Shown piece by piece: positions 54,099-63,628 of a DNA stretch of 64,000 nt. Below the pieces are notes generated by a model. It ran no database searches and was not told where the DNA came from. It saw nothing but the letters and a program-made list of their open reading frames with translations. The DNA comes from Lentisphaeria bacterium (GTDB taxonomy: Bacteria; Verrucomicrobiota; Lentisphaeria; Victivallales; Victivallaceae): NCBI GenBank assembly GCA_900768505.1, contig CAAGED010000023.1, positions 49,052-113,051 of the forward strand. Direction: 5' to 3'. Position 1 is the stretch's first letter. Each line of letters begins with the position of its first letter. Both the position numbers and the translations under genes were made by a program.

Positions 54099-55886
54099 TT
54101 AATTTATTTTGCGAATAAACTCACTGCGTTCACGCCAAAACATCATCAATATCCACCCCGATGTCAACGCCGTTATAATCAGCATCAAATATATAAACCA
54201 ATTGCCATACTGCACAAAAAATGTTCGCTCCACCGGTGACGTCTCCACCGGGACTGAAACAATTTCAGCCCGCCGTCCCCGCTCCATAAATCCCCGTTTA
54301 AAAAACGCTCCCCGCAGTACGCCGTCGGGATAAATCACCCCGCTGCCGGTATTATTGCCGCAACGTACCACCGGTACGCCACACTCAATCGCCCGAAATA
54401 CGCCATTGGCCAGATGTTGTTCCGGTTCGGCACTTCGGGGATACCAGGCGTCGTTAGTGATGACCAGCAGCAAATTGGCACCGCGCAGAAGTTCAGTGCG
54501 GGAGATGTAGGAAAAAACACTTTCAAAGCAGATGCTCAACCCGAATTTATACTTCCCATCAACCACAATCGGGTTGAAATTAATCCCCGGCTCCAAGTCC
54601 CGGTTCATGTCAATACACTTCACCAGAAATTCCGGCAGAAATTTGCGGAACGGAATATATTCTCCGTAAGGCACCCGCTGAATTTTATCATACCAGCCAT
54701 TGATTTTCACCGTCTCCCGACCTCCTGGCAACTTCTCATCCTCCAGCAGTATGGCGCTGTTAAAAACCAGAATATCGCTGGAGTCGGAATTCATCCGCAG
54801 CATGGTTGAACCGATAAGCATCGGCACCTTGTACTCGGTTATGAATTTATAGAGCTCAAAACGCATCATTTCGGCAAAATCCGATCCTGAATTGTAAGCC
54901 GCTGGCACAGCGCACTCCGGCCAGACAATCAAATCCGTTTTTTTTTCGCCCGCCGCCAATTGACGGCTTAAATCCATGCAGACAGCCAGCGCCTCCAAAT
55001 CCTGCCCCGGTTTGGGAATCCGCCGCTGGGTTAAATCCGGCTGCACCAAACCAATGTCAATCCGATCCTCCGTTTTCAACCAGGGGCGTTTGGTGGTGTA
55101 GACATTAAAACTGACAACGCCAAGCAAAATCGCCATCGCCGTTACAAAAACCGCCTGCCGCTTCGGCCGCTCATGCCGGTCGAAACTGCTTTTAACATTC
55201 AAAATCGCCAAGGCTAAACTCAAATTCACCAGCATTAAAATAAAAGTTATTCCGAAAGTACCGGTGTAGCGGCAGATTTGAATCAGCGGCAAATTGCGCC
55301 ACTGGGTAGCCGACAAATAATTCCAAGGAAACATGTTGATTCTTATGTAATCGCAACTGCACCAAGCCGCCGCCATAACCAGTACAAACCATAATTCCCG
55401 GCAGTAACTCCCCCGGTAATCACTCATTCCGACAATTCCACCGGCCCGCTCCTTGCGGCTGAAGAGCAGATAACGCTGCGCCAAAACAAACAACCACCCC
55501 CAAGGCAGATAAAAGAGTCCCACCACCGGCGCAATCAGGATTGGCACAATCCACTCGATTTCGTAGAGCCAGTAGAAACTGCCCCACCCCCACACGGTCA
55601 TCCAGAGCCAGACATATCCGGCGCCGGCAAGTTTGGTGCGGCATCCTCGTAAAATTATAATCAGCGGTACGACCCCGACAAAGCCGAGAAAAATACCGTA
55701 ATCCACCGGAGGAAAGGCCAGCGTAAAAATTAACGCCGACGCAATCACCGTCAGGAGGCGCCATGCCCGGTAACGCCAGGCGATCAGCTTCAAATCAGTT
55801 TTATCATCCTTGTCCGCCGCCGCCAAATTATCATTCGTCAAATTCACTCCGGGTGGCATATTATTCGCTTCCATAAAAAAATCCAT
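54099..55886 (-). CDS. lnt: Apolipoprotein N-acyltransferase
   Basis: A 595-residue inner-membrane enzyme adding the third acyl chain to lipoproteins. Six or so transmembrane segments lie before residue 270. The nitrilase-type domain has the catalytic Glu in VWPECAVPAAYN, Lys in YDKIQRVPYGEYIPF and Cys in GLSICFESVF. NDAWYPRSAEPEQH is also typical. ATG 55886 is used; later in-frame ATGs at 55874 and 55859 are possible, the last having GGAAG before it. It leads the 11-gene minus-strand cluster. Lipobox proteins in the window are its likely clients. Confidence 0.95.
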   Translation of the reverse strand: MDFFMEANNMPPGVNLTNDNLAAADKDDKTDLKLIAWRYRAWRLLTVIASALIFTLAFPPVDYGIFLGFVGVVPLIIILRGCRTKLAGAGYVWLWMTVWGWGSFYWLYEIEWIVPILIAPVVGLFYLPWGWLFVLAQRYLLFSRKERAGGIVGMSDYRGSYCRELWFVLVMAAAWCSCDYIRINMFPWNYLSATQWRNLPLIQICRYTGTFGITFILMLVNLSLALAILNVKSSFDRHERPKRQAVFVTAMAILLGVVSFNVYTTKRPWLKTEDRIDIGLVQPDLTQRRIPKPGQDLEALAVCMDLSRQLAAGEKKTDLIVWPECAVPAAYNSGSDFAEMMRFELYKFITEYKVPMLIGSTMLRMNSDSSDILVFNSAILLEDEKLPGGRETVKINGWYDKIQRVPYGEYIPFRKFLPEFLVKCIDMNRDLEPGINFNPIVVDGKYKFGLSICFESVFSYISRTELLRGANLLLVITNDAWYPRSAEPEQHLANGVFRAIECGVPVVRCGNNTGSGVIYPDGVLRGAFFKRGFMERGRRAEIVSVPVETSPVERTFFVQYGNWFIYLMLIITALTSGWILMMFWRERSEFIRKIN

Positions 55887-55993
55887 GTTGTTTTTCAGTA
55901 AAAAATTTTGTATGTTTCCAGTCGCAACTGCCAGCCGCCGCCTCCCAATGCCATTTTTTCACTCCCTGCGGCACCTTGCGGCTAAACCACACA

Positions 55994-56022
55994 AAAATAC
56001 ACGTTATACTCTTAAAATTCAA
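55994..56022 (-). promoter_or_regulatory. Promoter of the lnt-to-surA cluster
   Basis: TTGAAT (56022-56017), 17-base spacer, TATTTT (55999-55994) on the minus strand. Leader of about 100 bases to the lnt start. Confidence 0.5.
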
Positions 56023-56073
56023 CGCCAAACCGGTAAAAAACAGGTTATTTTTTTATATAAAATGATTTGGCAA

Positions 56074-56102
56074 TTGATTTTAACGAATTTTGAGTGTAAT
56101 TT
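56074..56102 (+). promoter_or_regulatory. Promoter of nadB-pcnB
   Basis: TTGATT (56074-56079), 17-base spacer, TAATTT (56097-56102). Predicted start near 56109; leader of about 77 bases. Confidence 0.5.
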
Positions 56103-56130
56103 AAAGCAGGTTATATCTTGTTAACAAACT

Positions 56131-56148
56131 CCCCCCCCCGCAAAGGGG
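56131..56148 (+). repeat. Nine-C tract and CCCC/GGGG hairpin in the nadB leader
   Basis: Positions 56131-56139 are nine consecutive C. The last four pair with GGGG (56145-56148) around GCAAA. The tract is inside the predicted nadB 5' leader, where slippage would alter leader length or folding but not the reading frame. Confidence 0.55.
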
Positions 56149-56185
56149 AATTTTAATAATCAATCAAAATTTTGCAGAGTGAATC

Positions 56186-57832
56186 ATGGATAATTACAAA
56201 TTTGACCATTTGGTGATTGGCAGCGGACTCTCCGGGTTGACCACCGCACTGAAATTAGCCGAAGCCGGAGAAAAGGTTGCCGTTTTTTCTAAACTTTCTC
56301 CAGACATCGGCAGCACCAAATGTGCTCAAGGCGGCATTGCCTGCGTCACCGCCGAGGGTGACAGTTTTAATGAACACGTTTTTGACACCCTCAACGCCGG
56401 CGGACGGCTTTGCAACGAAATCGCCGTTCGAAAAATCGTCGAAGGCGGCCCGGAGGCCATTGCGGAACTGGTGGAACGCGGCGCTCACTTCACTACCCGC
56501 GGCGAAGTTGGCAAATCCAATAACGTCAATGAATTCGACCTGGGGCGCGAGGGCGGACACCATAAACGGCGCATTCTCCACGCCGGGGACATTACCGGCG
56601 AAGAGATTGAGCGCATCATGCTGCACTGCGCCAGCACCAATCCGAATATCACAATTTTCGACCACAATGTGGTCATCGATTTGATTGTTTCGGCCAGAAT
56701 GGAGATTCCGGGGCCAAACCGCTGCTACGGACTCTACACGCTGGACATCCGCAGCGGCAAAGTCAACACCTTTCTCGGCTTGTCCACCACTATCGCCTGC
56801 GGCGGTGTGGGCAAGGTTTATCTCTACACCAGCAATCCGGACATCGCCTGCGGCGCCGGCGTGGCAATGGGCTACCGGGCCGGGGCACAGATCGCCAATA
56901 TGGAATTTATTCAATTTCATCCCACCATTCTGCACCACCCGACCATCCGCTCCTTCCTCATCAGCGAAGCAGTGCGCGGCGAAGGGGCAGTATTGAAATG
57001 CTACGATCACGGCGAATTAAAGGAATTCATGGACAAATATCACCCCATGAAGAGTTTAGCACCCCGTGACGTTGTAGCCAGAGCCATTGACAGCGAAATG
57101 AAACGTACCGGCGAAGATTGTGTTTATCTGGATATACGCCACGTCCCGGAAGAGACGCTGAAACTACGCTTCCCAAATATTTTTGCCAAATGCCTTGAGG
57201 CGGGAATTAATATGGCCAAGGATTTGATTCCGGTAGTTCCCGCCGCCCACTACTCCTGTGGCGGCGTCAAAACCGACACCAACGGCTTCACCGGCATCGA
57301 GGGACTCTACGCCGTGGGAGAATCCGCCTGCACCGGACTGCACGGCGCCAACCGGCTGGCCTCCAACAGTCTGCTGGAAGCGTTGGTCATACCTCGTTAC
57401 GCCGCCAAACACATTATGGAAAACAAGGCATCGCTGCTGGACGGACGCTGGACTGGACCATCCCCCAGTTGGCATTGCGGCAATGCAGTGGATTCCGACG
57501 AGCAGGTTATAATCGCGCACAACTGGGAGGAGATCCGCCGTTTCATGTGGGATTACGTCGGAATCGTCCGCACACAGAAACGTCTGGAGCGGGCCAAGGC
57601 ACGTATTGAGATGATTCGTCAGGAAATTGACAAATATTACTGGGATTTTCTGGTTACGGCGGATCTGCTGGAGTTGCGCAATATTGCCACGGTGGCAGAA
57701 TTAATTATTGACTCGTCCATGCAGCGCCACGAAAGCCGCGGCTTGCACTACAATGCAGATTACCCGGAACTGGATCCGGCTTTGGATTTCCAGGACACTA
57801 TAATTCAACGGAACTTCAAATATTATGATTAG
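56186..57832 (+). CDS. nadB: L-aspartate oxidase
   Basis: A 548-residue FAD enzyme converting aspartate to iminoaspartate for NAD synthesis. The FAD loop is VIGSGLSGLTTALKLAEAG (residue 10), followed by STKCAQGGIACVTAEGDSF near 45. REGGHHKRRILHAGD is the substrate-region block and SCGGVKTDTNGFTGIEGLYAVGE (near 355) the second FAD contact. HGANRLASNSLLEALV and the C-terminal helical domain complete the succinate dehydrogenase-like layout. The ATG lacks a strong ribosome-binding site (AGAGTG). The pcnB start overlaps its end by 8 nt. nadA and nadC are not in the window. Confidence 0.97.
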   Translation: MDNYKFDHLVIGSGLSGLTTALKLAEAGEKVAVFSKLSPDIGSTKCAQGGIACVTAEGDSFNEHVFDTLNAGGRLCNEIAVRKIVEGGPEAIAELVERGAHFTTRGEVGKSNNVNEFDLGREGGHHKRRILHAGDITGEEIERIMLHCASTNPNITIFDHNVVIDLIVSARMEIPGPNRCYGLYTLDIRSGKVNTFLGLSTTIACGGVGKVYLYTSNPDIACGAGVAMGYRAGAQIANMEFIQFHPTILHHPTIRSFLISEAVRGEGAVLKCYDHGELKEFMDKYHPMKSLAPRDVVARAIDSEMKRTGEDCVYLDIRHVPEETLKLRFPNIFAKCLEAGINMAKDLIPVVPAAHYSCGGVKTDTNGFTGIEGLYAVGESACTGLHGANRLASNSLLEALVIPRYAAKHIMENKASLLDGRWTGPSPSWHCGNAVDSDEQVIIAHNWEEIRRFMWDYVGIVRTQKRLERAKARIEMIRQEIDKYYWDFLVTADLLELRNIATVAELIIDSSMQRHESRGLHYNADYPELDPALDFQDTIIQRNFKYYD

Positions 57833-59081
57833 AAAACTGCAAGTCGAGCCGCATATCACCGAAATCATCCGCAAACTTCAGGAGTCCGGCTACCAGGCTT
57901 ATGTAGTCGGAGGTGCCATTCGTGATTTGCTGCTCAGCCGAAAACCCAAGGATTACGATATTTCCACCTCCGCCACCCCGGAAGAGGTGCGGGAGGTGTT
58001 CGGGCGAAAATCGGCGCGGATTATCGGTAAACGTTTCCGCCTTGTTCACCTCCGACACGGGCGGGAAATTATCGAAATAAGCACCTTTCGCCGCAAACCG
58101 AGCAACAACGGGCACCATGACGGCAAGGATACTTTGCCGGATTTGATGCTCATGGACGACAACGAGTTCGGCAATGCCGAGGAGGATGCCATGCGCCGGG
58201 ACTTCACGGTTAACGCAATCTTTTTTGATCCGGTCAATCTCCAGGTTGTAGACTACACAAAGCAGGGAGTAGAGGATGTGAAAAACGGCGTTATCCGTGC
58301 CATCGGCGCCCCGGAGGTACGCTTTGAGGAAGACCCGGTGCGAATGCTGCGGGCGCTGAAACTGCTGGGACAGTTCAGCTTTATGTTTGAAGAGGCCACG
58401 GAGGCGGCACTGGTCAAAAAAATGCCGCTGATTGAACACACTTCAAATTCCCGGCTCTCCCTGGAACTGGAAAAAATCATGACATCCAGTTATTCGGGGC
58501 GGATTTTGCGCGCCTTTCATCAATACGGATTTCTCCGCTACTTCATGCCGAAATTGGAGACAAAATGGCAAACTCCGGCAACTCAGTATATGCTGGCATT
58601 GCTGGCGCGTAAAAACGAACGGGTAATCAACGGTGATTACCGGATTTCAATTTCTCTGACTTTGGCGGCTATGGTGCTGCCGTTTATCGAAGAGGAATTC
58701 GGCACGAAACCAGGCGAGTTGTGGAAGAAGGTAAATTTGCATGTTTTGGAAGATTTCTGCGCCGATTTCTTCAAACCGCTGGCGGTAATGCGCCGGGTGA
58801 CGGAGGCGGCGGCAAGAATTCTGGCATTGCAGATTATGCTGCGCAGCGACAAGGCGGATGAAGCATTGATCAACGAACACGGATACGCTCACGCCCGGGA
58901 ACTGATGGTGATTCAGAATAAAGTTTGCTGGCATGATTCCAGCTTGGAAGAACAGTGGCCGTTCCGCAGTGAAGACCGCAGGATGCGCCGGGATTCCGGC
59001 AGCGCTCCCCGGATGAGACGAGGCAGGCAGGGGCGGCGGCGTAAAGCGGAATACATTCCATCAACTCAGGTGGAAGAGTAG
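57825..59081 (+). CDS. pcnB: Poly(A) polymerase / CCA-adding enzyme family (PcnB-like)
   Basis: A 418-residue class II nucleotidyltransferase. The head has AYVVGGAIRDLLL and PKDYDISTSATPEEV (GGxxRD and DxD, residues 30-55), then RRDFTVNAIFFDP near 125. RFEEDPVRMLRALKLLGQFSF marks the neck. The C-terminus is strongly basic (RRDSGSAPRMRRGRQGRRR), as in PcnB-type poly(A) polymerases rather than CCA enzymes. It adds 3' tails to RNA, aiding decay. The ATG lies within the last codons of nadB. Confidence 0.92.
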   Translation: MIRKLQVEPHITEIIRKLQESGYQAYVVGGAIRDLLLSRKPKDYDISTSATPEEVREVFGRKSARIIGKRFRLVHLRHGREIIEISTFRRKPSNNGHHDGKDTLPDLMLMDDNEFGNAEEDAMRRDFTVNAIFFDPVNLQVVDYTKQGVEDVKNGVIRAIGAPEVRFEEDPVRMLRALKLLGQFSFMFEEATEAALVKKMPLIEHTSNSRLSLELEKIMTSSYSGRILRAFHQYGFLRYFMPKLETKWQTPATQYMLALLARKNERVINGDYRISISLTLAAMVLPFIEEEFGTKPGELWKKVNLHVLEDFCADFFKPLAVMRRVTEAAARILALQIMLRSDKADEALINEHGYAHARELMVIQNKVCWHDSSLEEQWPFRSEDRRMRRDSGSAPRMRRGRQGRRRKAEYIPSTQVEE

Positions 59082-59140
59082 AATTTTCAGTTTATAAAAA
59101 ATATTCACCACTGGGAAGATATAAAAATTTAAGGTAAATT

Positions 59141-59674
59141 ATGAATAACGACTACACCGACGTGGCGCGGGCAATAATCACCAGCGCCCGGGAGAATGAA
59201 TATTTGCTGGACGAGCTTTCGCTGGTGCCGGAATTGGCGGAGAGCGAACGTAAACTCTTCATTGCCATGCTCGGCGAAATTAAAAAGAAATTTGCCGCCG
59301 ATAACAATGATACCGGAGAAATAACCGAAGAATTGAGTGCGGACGAAATTGTTTCATTATTCACCTACGTCTGCGCCAAGGCGGCGGAATCCGTCTGCGC
59401 CTGGTATTTGAATCAGGATATGGAGTTCGATCCGGACGGCATGTTCAGCGGCAAGGTTCCATTATACGCCGACGAGGAGATTGTCAAACACTTTTCCAGT
59501 CTGAACCTGGCCGCCGACATGGCCAACACATTTGCAGGATGGAGCAATGAACATCTGATGCTGGACATTGATCCAATTCTGCCACTTTTCGAGGCGCTTA
59601 AATGGACCTACCGAATTGCGGCGCATCAAACATTGCTGCTGCTGGAGGATATGTGCCGCAAGGCCGGAGTATAA
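59141..59674 (+). CDS. Hypothetical acidic helical protein
   Basis: A 177-residue cytoplasmic protein without signal or membrane segment. It is acidic (many Glu/Asp) and predicted to be nearly all helical, with repeated amphipathic stretches (SLFTYVCAKAAESVCAWYL, LFEALKWTYRIAAHQTLLLL). No family recognised. It stands 60 nt after pcnB and 80 nt before thiL on the same strand. AAGGT precedes the ATG. Real-gene status rests on length, neighbours and a consistent ribosome-binding site. Confidence 0.65.
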   Translation: MNNDYTDVARAIITSARENEYLLDELSLVPELAESERKLFIAMLGEIKKKFAADNNDTGEITEELSADEIVSLFTYVCAKAAESVCAWYLNQDMEFDPDGMFSGKVPLYADEEIVKHFSSLNLAADMANTFAGWSNEHLMLDIDPILPLFEALKWTYRIAAHQTLLLLEDMCRKAGV

Positions 59675-59754
59675 ATTAAGTTTTTCCCCGCAAAATATAC
59701 CCATCTTTTCAGCGGAAAATAATTTAACGGCAGGATAATACCAAGCGAAAAAAA

Positions 59755-60660
59755 ATGAATGAATTAGCATTAATTGATTACCTTATGCCCAGACTGCCCA
59801 CCCGGCGGGAGGTGGTTATCCCTCCCGGCGACGACTGTGCCGGTGTATTACTGCCCGATGGCAAGACCATCCAGCTGCTGGCTGTGGATCAGTTGATCTC
59901 GGATGTTCATTATTTTCGGGAGACCACACCGCCGGAACTGGCGGGGGCAAAACTTCTCAAACGTAATTTAAGCGACATTGCCGCCATGGGCGGTGTGGCA
60001 AAATATGCCTTAATGACTATGGCCGGCGCAATGGCTGGTGATCAATATTATCAGCAATATTTCGACGGATTGACCTCCTGCGCACGCCAGTACGATGTGG
60101 CCGTAATTGGCGGCGATCTGGCCCTAATGCCGCCTGATTGTCCGGCGGAATGTGCCACATTGACCATCATTGGCGAAGTTGAAGCCGATTTGGCGGCGAA
60201 ACGCAATGCCGGGAAAAGCGGTGAAATTCTGGCAATCTCCGGAGAATTGGGCAATTCACTGGCCAGCAATCATCATTTGAATTTCACTCCCCAGTTGGCC
60301 GAGGGGCGTTTTCTGGTTACCAATCATTACACCAGGTGTATGATGGATATCAGTGACGGCCTGCTGTTGGACGCAGCCAGACTCGGCCGGGCATCAGGGG
60401 TGCAGATTGAGTTGGATTTATCCACGCTGCCGCAACGCATCGGCACTACACTGCAAGGTGCGCTCAGTGACGGCGAAGATTATGGACTGCTTTTTACCGT
60501 AGTGCCGGAATTATGGCAAAAATTGACCCGGGAGTGGCCGTTTTCCACTCCGCTGACCGCCATCGGACAAATGAGAGACGGCGTTGCCGGAAGCGTATTG
60601 GACACCTTGAACAACGACTTACTAAACAGAGGTAAAAAAGGTTATGAACATAAAATTTGA
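59755..60660 (+). CDS. thiL: Thiamine-monophosphate kinase
   Basis: A 301-residue ATP-dependent kinase making thiamine diphosphate. The metal/ATP-binding block is IPPGDDCAGVLL near residue 22, then LLAVDQLISDVHYFRE near 40 and LLKRNLSDIAAMGG near 65. TCARQYDVAVIGGDL and MMDISDGLLLDAARLG are further family signatures. The ribosome-binding site is weak. The tsaE start overlaps its end by 17 nt, so the two are co-translated. Confidence 0.95.
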   Translation: MNELALIDYLMPRLPTRREVVIPPGDDCAGVLLPDGKTIQLLAVDQLISDVHYFRETTPPELAGAKLLKRNLSDIAAMGGVAKYALMTMAGAMAGDQYYQQYFDGLTSCARQYDVAVIGGDLALMPPDCPAECATLTIIGEVEADLAAKRNAGKSGEILAISGELGNSLASNHHLNFTPQLAEGRFLVTNHYTRCMMDISDGLLLDAARLGRASGVQIELDLSTLPQRIGTTLQGALSDGEDYGLLFTVVPELWQKLTREWPFSTPLTAIGQMRDGVAGSVLDTLNNDLLNRGKKGYEHKI

Positions 60661-61093
60661 CGAAGTTTTTTACAGTAAAAGCGAAGCAGATACCGAAAGG
60701 TTCGGTTTTAAATTGGGTCGGGAAATCGCAAAATATCCGGGGACGATTTTGGCACTTCACGGAGATTTGGGGGCGGGCAAAACCGTTTTTACCCGGGGAT
60801 TTGCGGCAGGGCTGGGGGTGGACGAACCAATTTCCAGTCCGACCTACACCATTTTGCAGGAGTATAAATTGCCTGACGGCAACTACCTCTACCACTTCGA
60901 CCTCTACCGCATTGACAATGAAATTGCCGCCCTGGGATTCGGCATTGACGAGTATTTTATTGACCCCAAGGGAATTTGCGTGATTGAGTGGCCGGAGCGG
61001 GCCGGAGGAATTTTACCAGATCACACACTGCATTTGAATATTCAGTACAGCGATGGAGAAAATCGGGAATTGACCTTGCGTCGTTCAAATTAA
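60644..61093 (+). CDS. tsaE: tRNA threonylcarbamoyladenosine biosynthesis ATPase TsaE
   Basis: A 149-residue P-loop ATPase of the t6A pathway, acting with TsaB, TsaC and TsaD. Walker A is HGDLGAGKTVFTRGFAAGLG near residue 37, followed by SSPTYTILQEY and the FDLYRI motif near 85. IEWPERAGGILPD near 118 is also typical. The ATG at 60644 lies inside the thiL end; AGGT precedes it. Confidence 0.96.
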   Translation: MNIKFDEVFYSKSEADTERFGFKLGREIAKYPGTILALHGDLGAGKTVFTRGFAAGLGVDEPISSPTYTILQEYKLPDGNYLYHFDLYRIDNEIAALGFGIDEYFIDPKGICVIEWPERAGGILPDHTLHLNIQYSDGENRELTLRRSN

Positions 61094-61135
61094 CAACTGA
61101 AACAAAAATAAAAGCAATCATGGAGTAAACAGAAT

Positions 61136-61582
61136 ATGAATCCGGAAGCCAAATTTGAAGCCATTCGGCAATATCTTAACGAACACGACCTTTTCTGCCG
61201 CGCCAATTCAATGGTGCTGACCAAGATAACTCAGGGTTATGCAGAAGCGGAGATGACACTGGCGCCGGAGCATTACAATGCTGGCGGAATTGTTCAAGGC
61301 GGTGTAAGTTTCACCTTGTCAGATTTCGCCTTTGCCGGGGCGATAAATTCATACGGCAAAATCGCCGTCGGCATGAACTCCACGCTCTCCTACATTCGTC
61401 CGGCACAAGGCTCCAAACTCTTTGCCACGGCTCGGGAAATCAGCCGCACCAGGCAAACCGGAGTATATGAGATTCAAACCCGCGACGAAGCCGGGCGGGT
61501 GATTACCCACGGGCAATTCACCGCCTTTTTTACGGATAAACTTTTCCCGGCCTTCAAGAGTCTGGCCGAAATTGCCGAATAA
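61136..61582 (+). CDS. PaaI-family hotdog thioesterase
   Basis: A 148-residue hotdog-fold protein. Family features: AEAEMTLAPEHYNAGGIVQGGVSFTLSDFAFA, in which the HYNAGGIVQGG segment (near 45-55) carries the active-site His-Asn and the helix start, and SYIRPAQGSKLFATAREI near 88. It likely hydrolyses a short or aromatic acyl-CoA. It follows tsaE by 42 nt. Substrate unknown. Confidence 0.9.
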   Translation: MNPEAKFEAIRQYLNEHDLFCRANSMVLTKITQGYAEAEMTLAPEHYNAGGIVQGGVSFTLSDFAFAGAINSYGKIAVGMNSTLSYIRPAQGSKLFATAREISRTRQTGVYEIQTRDEAGRVITHGQFTAFFTDKLFPAFKSLAEIAE

Positions 61583-61606
61583 GCGAAAAATGGAGTAGCT
61601 TAACTT

Positions 61607-62140
61607 ATGGGAAAAAATACTGAAAAAATTCCACACCTGACAGTACAACTGGTAGAAAAAGCAGATGATTTACAGATAGTTCGCGACCTGGCGGCGGAGA
61701 TCTGGCCGGAAACATTTCGGGAGATACTCTCCCCGGCGCAGATAAAATATATGATGCAGATGATGTATTCGCCGGAGGTTATGATCCAGGAATTTAACGG
61801 GGGATATGTTTTTGAAATTTATTCGTTGAACCGCCAGTTTGCCGGCTACACGGTATGGTCAAAATATGAGTTGCCCGGCGCGGCAAAACTGCATAAAATT
61901 TACCTGAAAAGCCAATTTCATGGTTGCGGCATCGGCTCAAAAATGCTTCAACATGTAATTGAAAGCACCCGAAATGCCGGATTTAACGAACTGCGTCTGA
62001 ACGTCAACAAGCATAATGCAAAAGCCATGAAATCCTACCTGCGCAACGGTTTCCAGAAAATCGAAGCAGTGAAAATTGACATCGGAGACAATTTTTATAT
62101 GGATGATTTTGTGATGGCCAGAGAGCTGGTTCTGGGTTAA
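61607..62140 (+). CDS. GNAT-family N-acetyltransferase
   Basis: A 177-residue GNAT enzyme. The acetyl-CoA pyrophosphate loop is QFHGCGIGSKMLQHVIE near residue 104, and ELRLNVNKHNAKAMKSYLRNGFQ near 125 is motif B. KLHKIYLKSQFHG precedes the loop as in most GNATs. The acceptor is unknown. It starts 24 nt after the thioesterase and converges on the MATE gene with 19 nt between stops. Confidence 0.9.
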   Translation: MGKNTEKIPHLTVQLVEKADDLQIVRDLAAEIWPETFREILSPAQIKYMMQMMYSPEVMIQEFNGGYVFEIYSLNRQFAGYTVWSKYELPGAAKLHKIYLKSQFHGCGIGSKMLQHVIESTRNAGFNELRLNVNKHNAKAMKSYLRNGFQKIEAVKIDIGDNFYMDDFVMARELVLG

Positions 62141-62159
62141 AAAAGATATTTTCTGACAT

Positions 62160-63584
62160 TTATTTGGAATGGATAAGGTTAATTTCCCGCCACTTGCCGG
62201 AGTGAAAGCGTATCATCAGCAAGACCATCAGCAGAGTGACATACCCCACCATAAATAGCCACAAACCAATAATTCCGACATGACAAACCCGGGTGAGAAT
62301 ACATGAGCCGGGAATAAATATCAGCAACGAACAGCCACCGATGATATAAAGAATCGCTTTGGTGTCTCCAGCTCCCCGCAGCGCCCCCAAATAGACAAAA
62401 CGCAAGGCATCGGTGACATTGGAAAAAGTGGCGGCGATCAGCATCACCGACACCAGACTGGTCACTTCGGCGAAATTTATTTTGCTGGCCGCCTCGGAGT
62501 CGAATTGCTTAAAAAAATTCACCAGAAATTCCGGAAATCCCAAGTAAAGAATCGCCAAAATCGCCATATACGGCACCAACATCCGCCATGAGGCATAAAC
62601 CACCTGCCCCGCCACCTCCTTCTTATTCCGGCCGATATATTGCCCGACCAGAATACTGGTAGCGTCGCAAAAGCCGACGATCGGCGCAAAAGCGAGATTG
62701 TTCAACGAAATAAATATACTGGCCGAAGTTTGAGCTTCAAGACTGATATAACCAATCATAAACTGAAACACGGTAAATCCGCCGCTTCCCAGCATCACCT
62801 GCAAGCCGCTGGGCATACCGAATGTAACAATTTTTTTGACCTTGCTCCAGTCGAATTGCAATAATTTTCTGGTTGCATATTCCGCCTGATCCTGCCGGAG
62901 AAATTCACTGACAACCCATACCGAACCAATACCGGTACAAATACTGGTGGCAATCCCCGCTCCCAGAATTCCCAACTCCGGCACATTAAGCGTTTCCACT
63001 CCGAAAATCAACATATAATCCAGCACCACATTGATTAAACACATGGTGGTATTGACCTTGGCAATAATTTTAGTACGCCCGGTTCCGGAGAAAAAACCGA
63101 AAAACGCCGCGTTGATGCAAGCAAAAAATGCACTGGGCTGAATGGAATAAAAGAATTTCAACTCCAGTTCAATGATCTCCGGCTTATGCCCGCTGACCAG
63201 AATAAAATACCGCCCCAGCGGAATATTTATACAGCAGATGCATACTCCGGCCATCAATGCCAAATAAAAGGCATTCCAGACACCGCGCACGCAGTTATCC
63301 CGCTCGCCGGCGCCGAAATATTGTGCAACCAGGGCGGAGGTAAAACCGATGGTAACCGTGTAAAAGCTGAATAAGGTGAAGCTCAAACCGCCGGCCGGAA
63401 CCGAGGCGGCCATCTCCAAGCTGTTATGCCAAGAGAGCAATACCCGGTCGGAAATCATCAAAATGACGTAACTCGCCCCCATAATCATCAAGGGGTAGGC
63501 AATTCGCCAAATCTCTCGGTAACCACCCTCCCGATCAAAATTTTCACGACTGCAGAAACTCAGCAATTTTTTGCATAAATTCAT
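62160..63584 (-). CDS. MATE-family multidrug exporter
   Basis: A 474-residue transporter with about 12 transmembrane helices in two related halves, of the NorM/DinF superfamily. Family-type segments: YPLMIMGASYVILMISDRVLLSW at the start, GFTSALVAQYFGAGERDNCVRGV near 80 and QTSASIFISLNNLAFAPIVGFCDATSILVGQYIGR near 300. It would export cationic or organic compounds in exchange for Na+ or H+. The ATG at 63584 is preferred over a TTG one codon upstream; AAGGCGG precedes. It has its own promoter. Confidence 0.95.
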   Translation of the reverse strand: MNLCKKLLSFCSRENFDREGGYREIWRIAYPLMIMGASYVILMISDRVLLSWHNSLEMAASVPAGGLSFTLFSFYTVTIGFTSALVAQYFGAGERDNCVRGVWNAFYLALMAGVCICCINIPLGRYFILVSGHKPEIIELELKFFYSIQPSAFFACINAAFFGFFSGTGRTKIIAKVNTTMCLINVVLDYMLIFGVETLNVPELGILGAGIATSICTGIGSVWVVSEFLRQDQAEYATRKLLQFDWSKVKKIVTFGMPSGLQVMLGSGGFTVFQFMIGYISLEAQTSASIFISLNNLAFAPIVGFCDATSILVGQYIGRNKKEVAGQVVYASWRMLVPYMAILAILYLGFPEFLVNFFKQFDSEAASKINFAEVTSLVSVMLIAATFSNVTDALRFVYLGALRGAGDTKAILYIIGGCSLLIFIPGSCILTRVCHVGIIGLWLFMVGYVTLLMVLLMIRFHSGKWREINLIHSK

Positions 63585-63628
63585 CAATAACCGCCTTCAG
63601 ATAAAAATATATTTGTCCATATTTGTAT

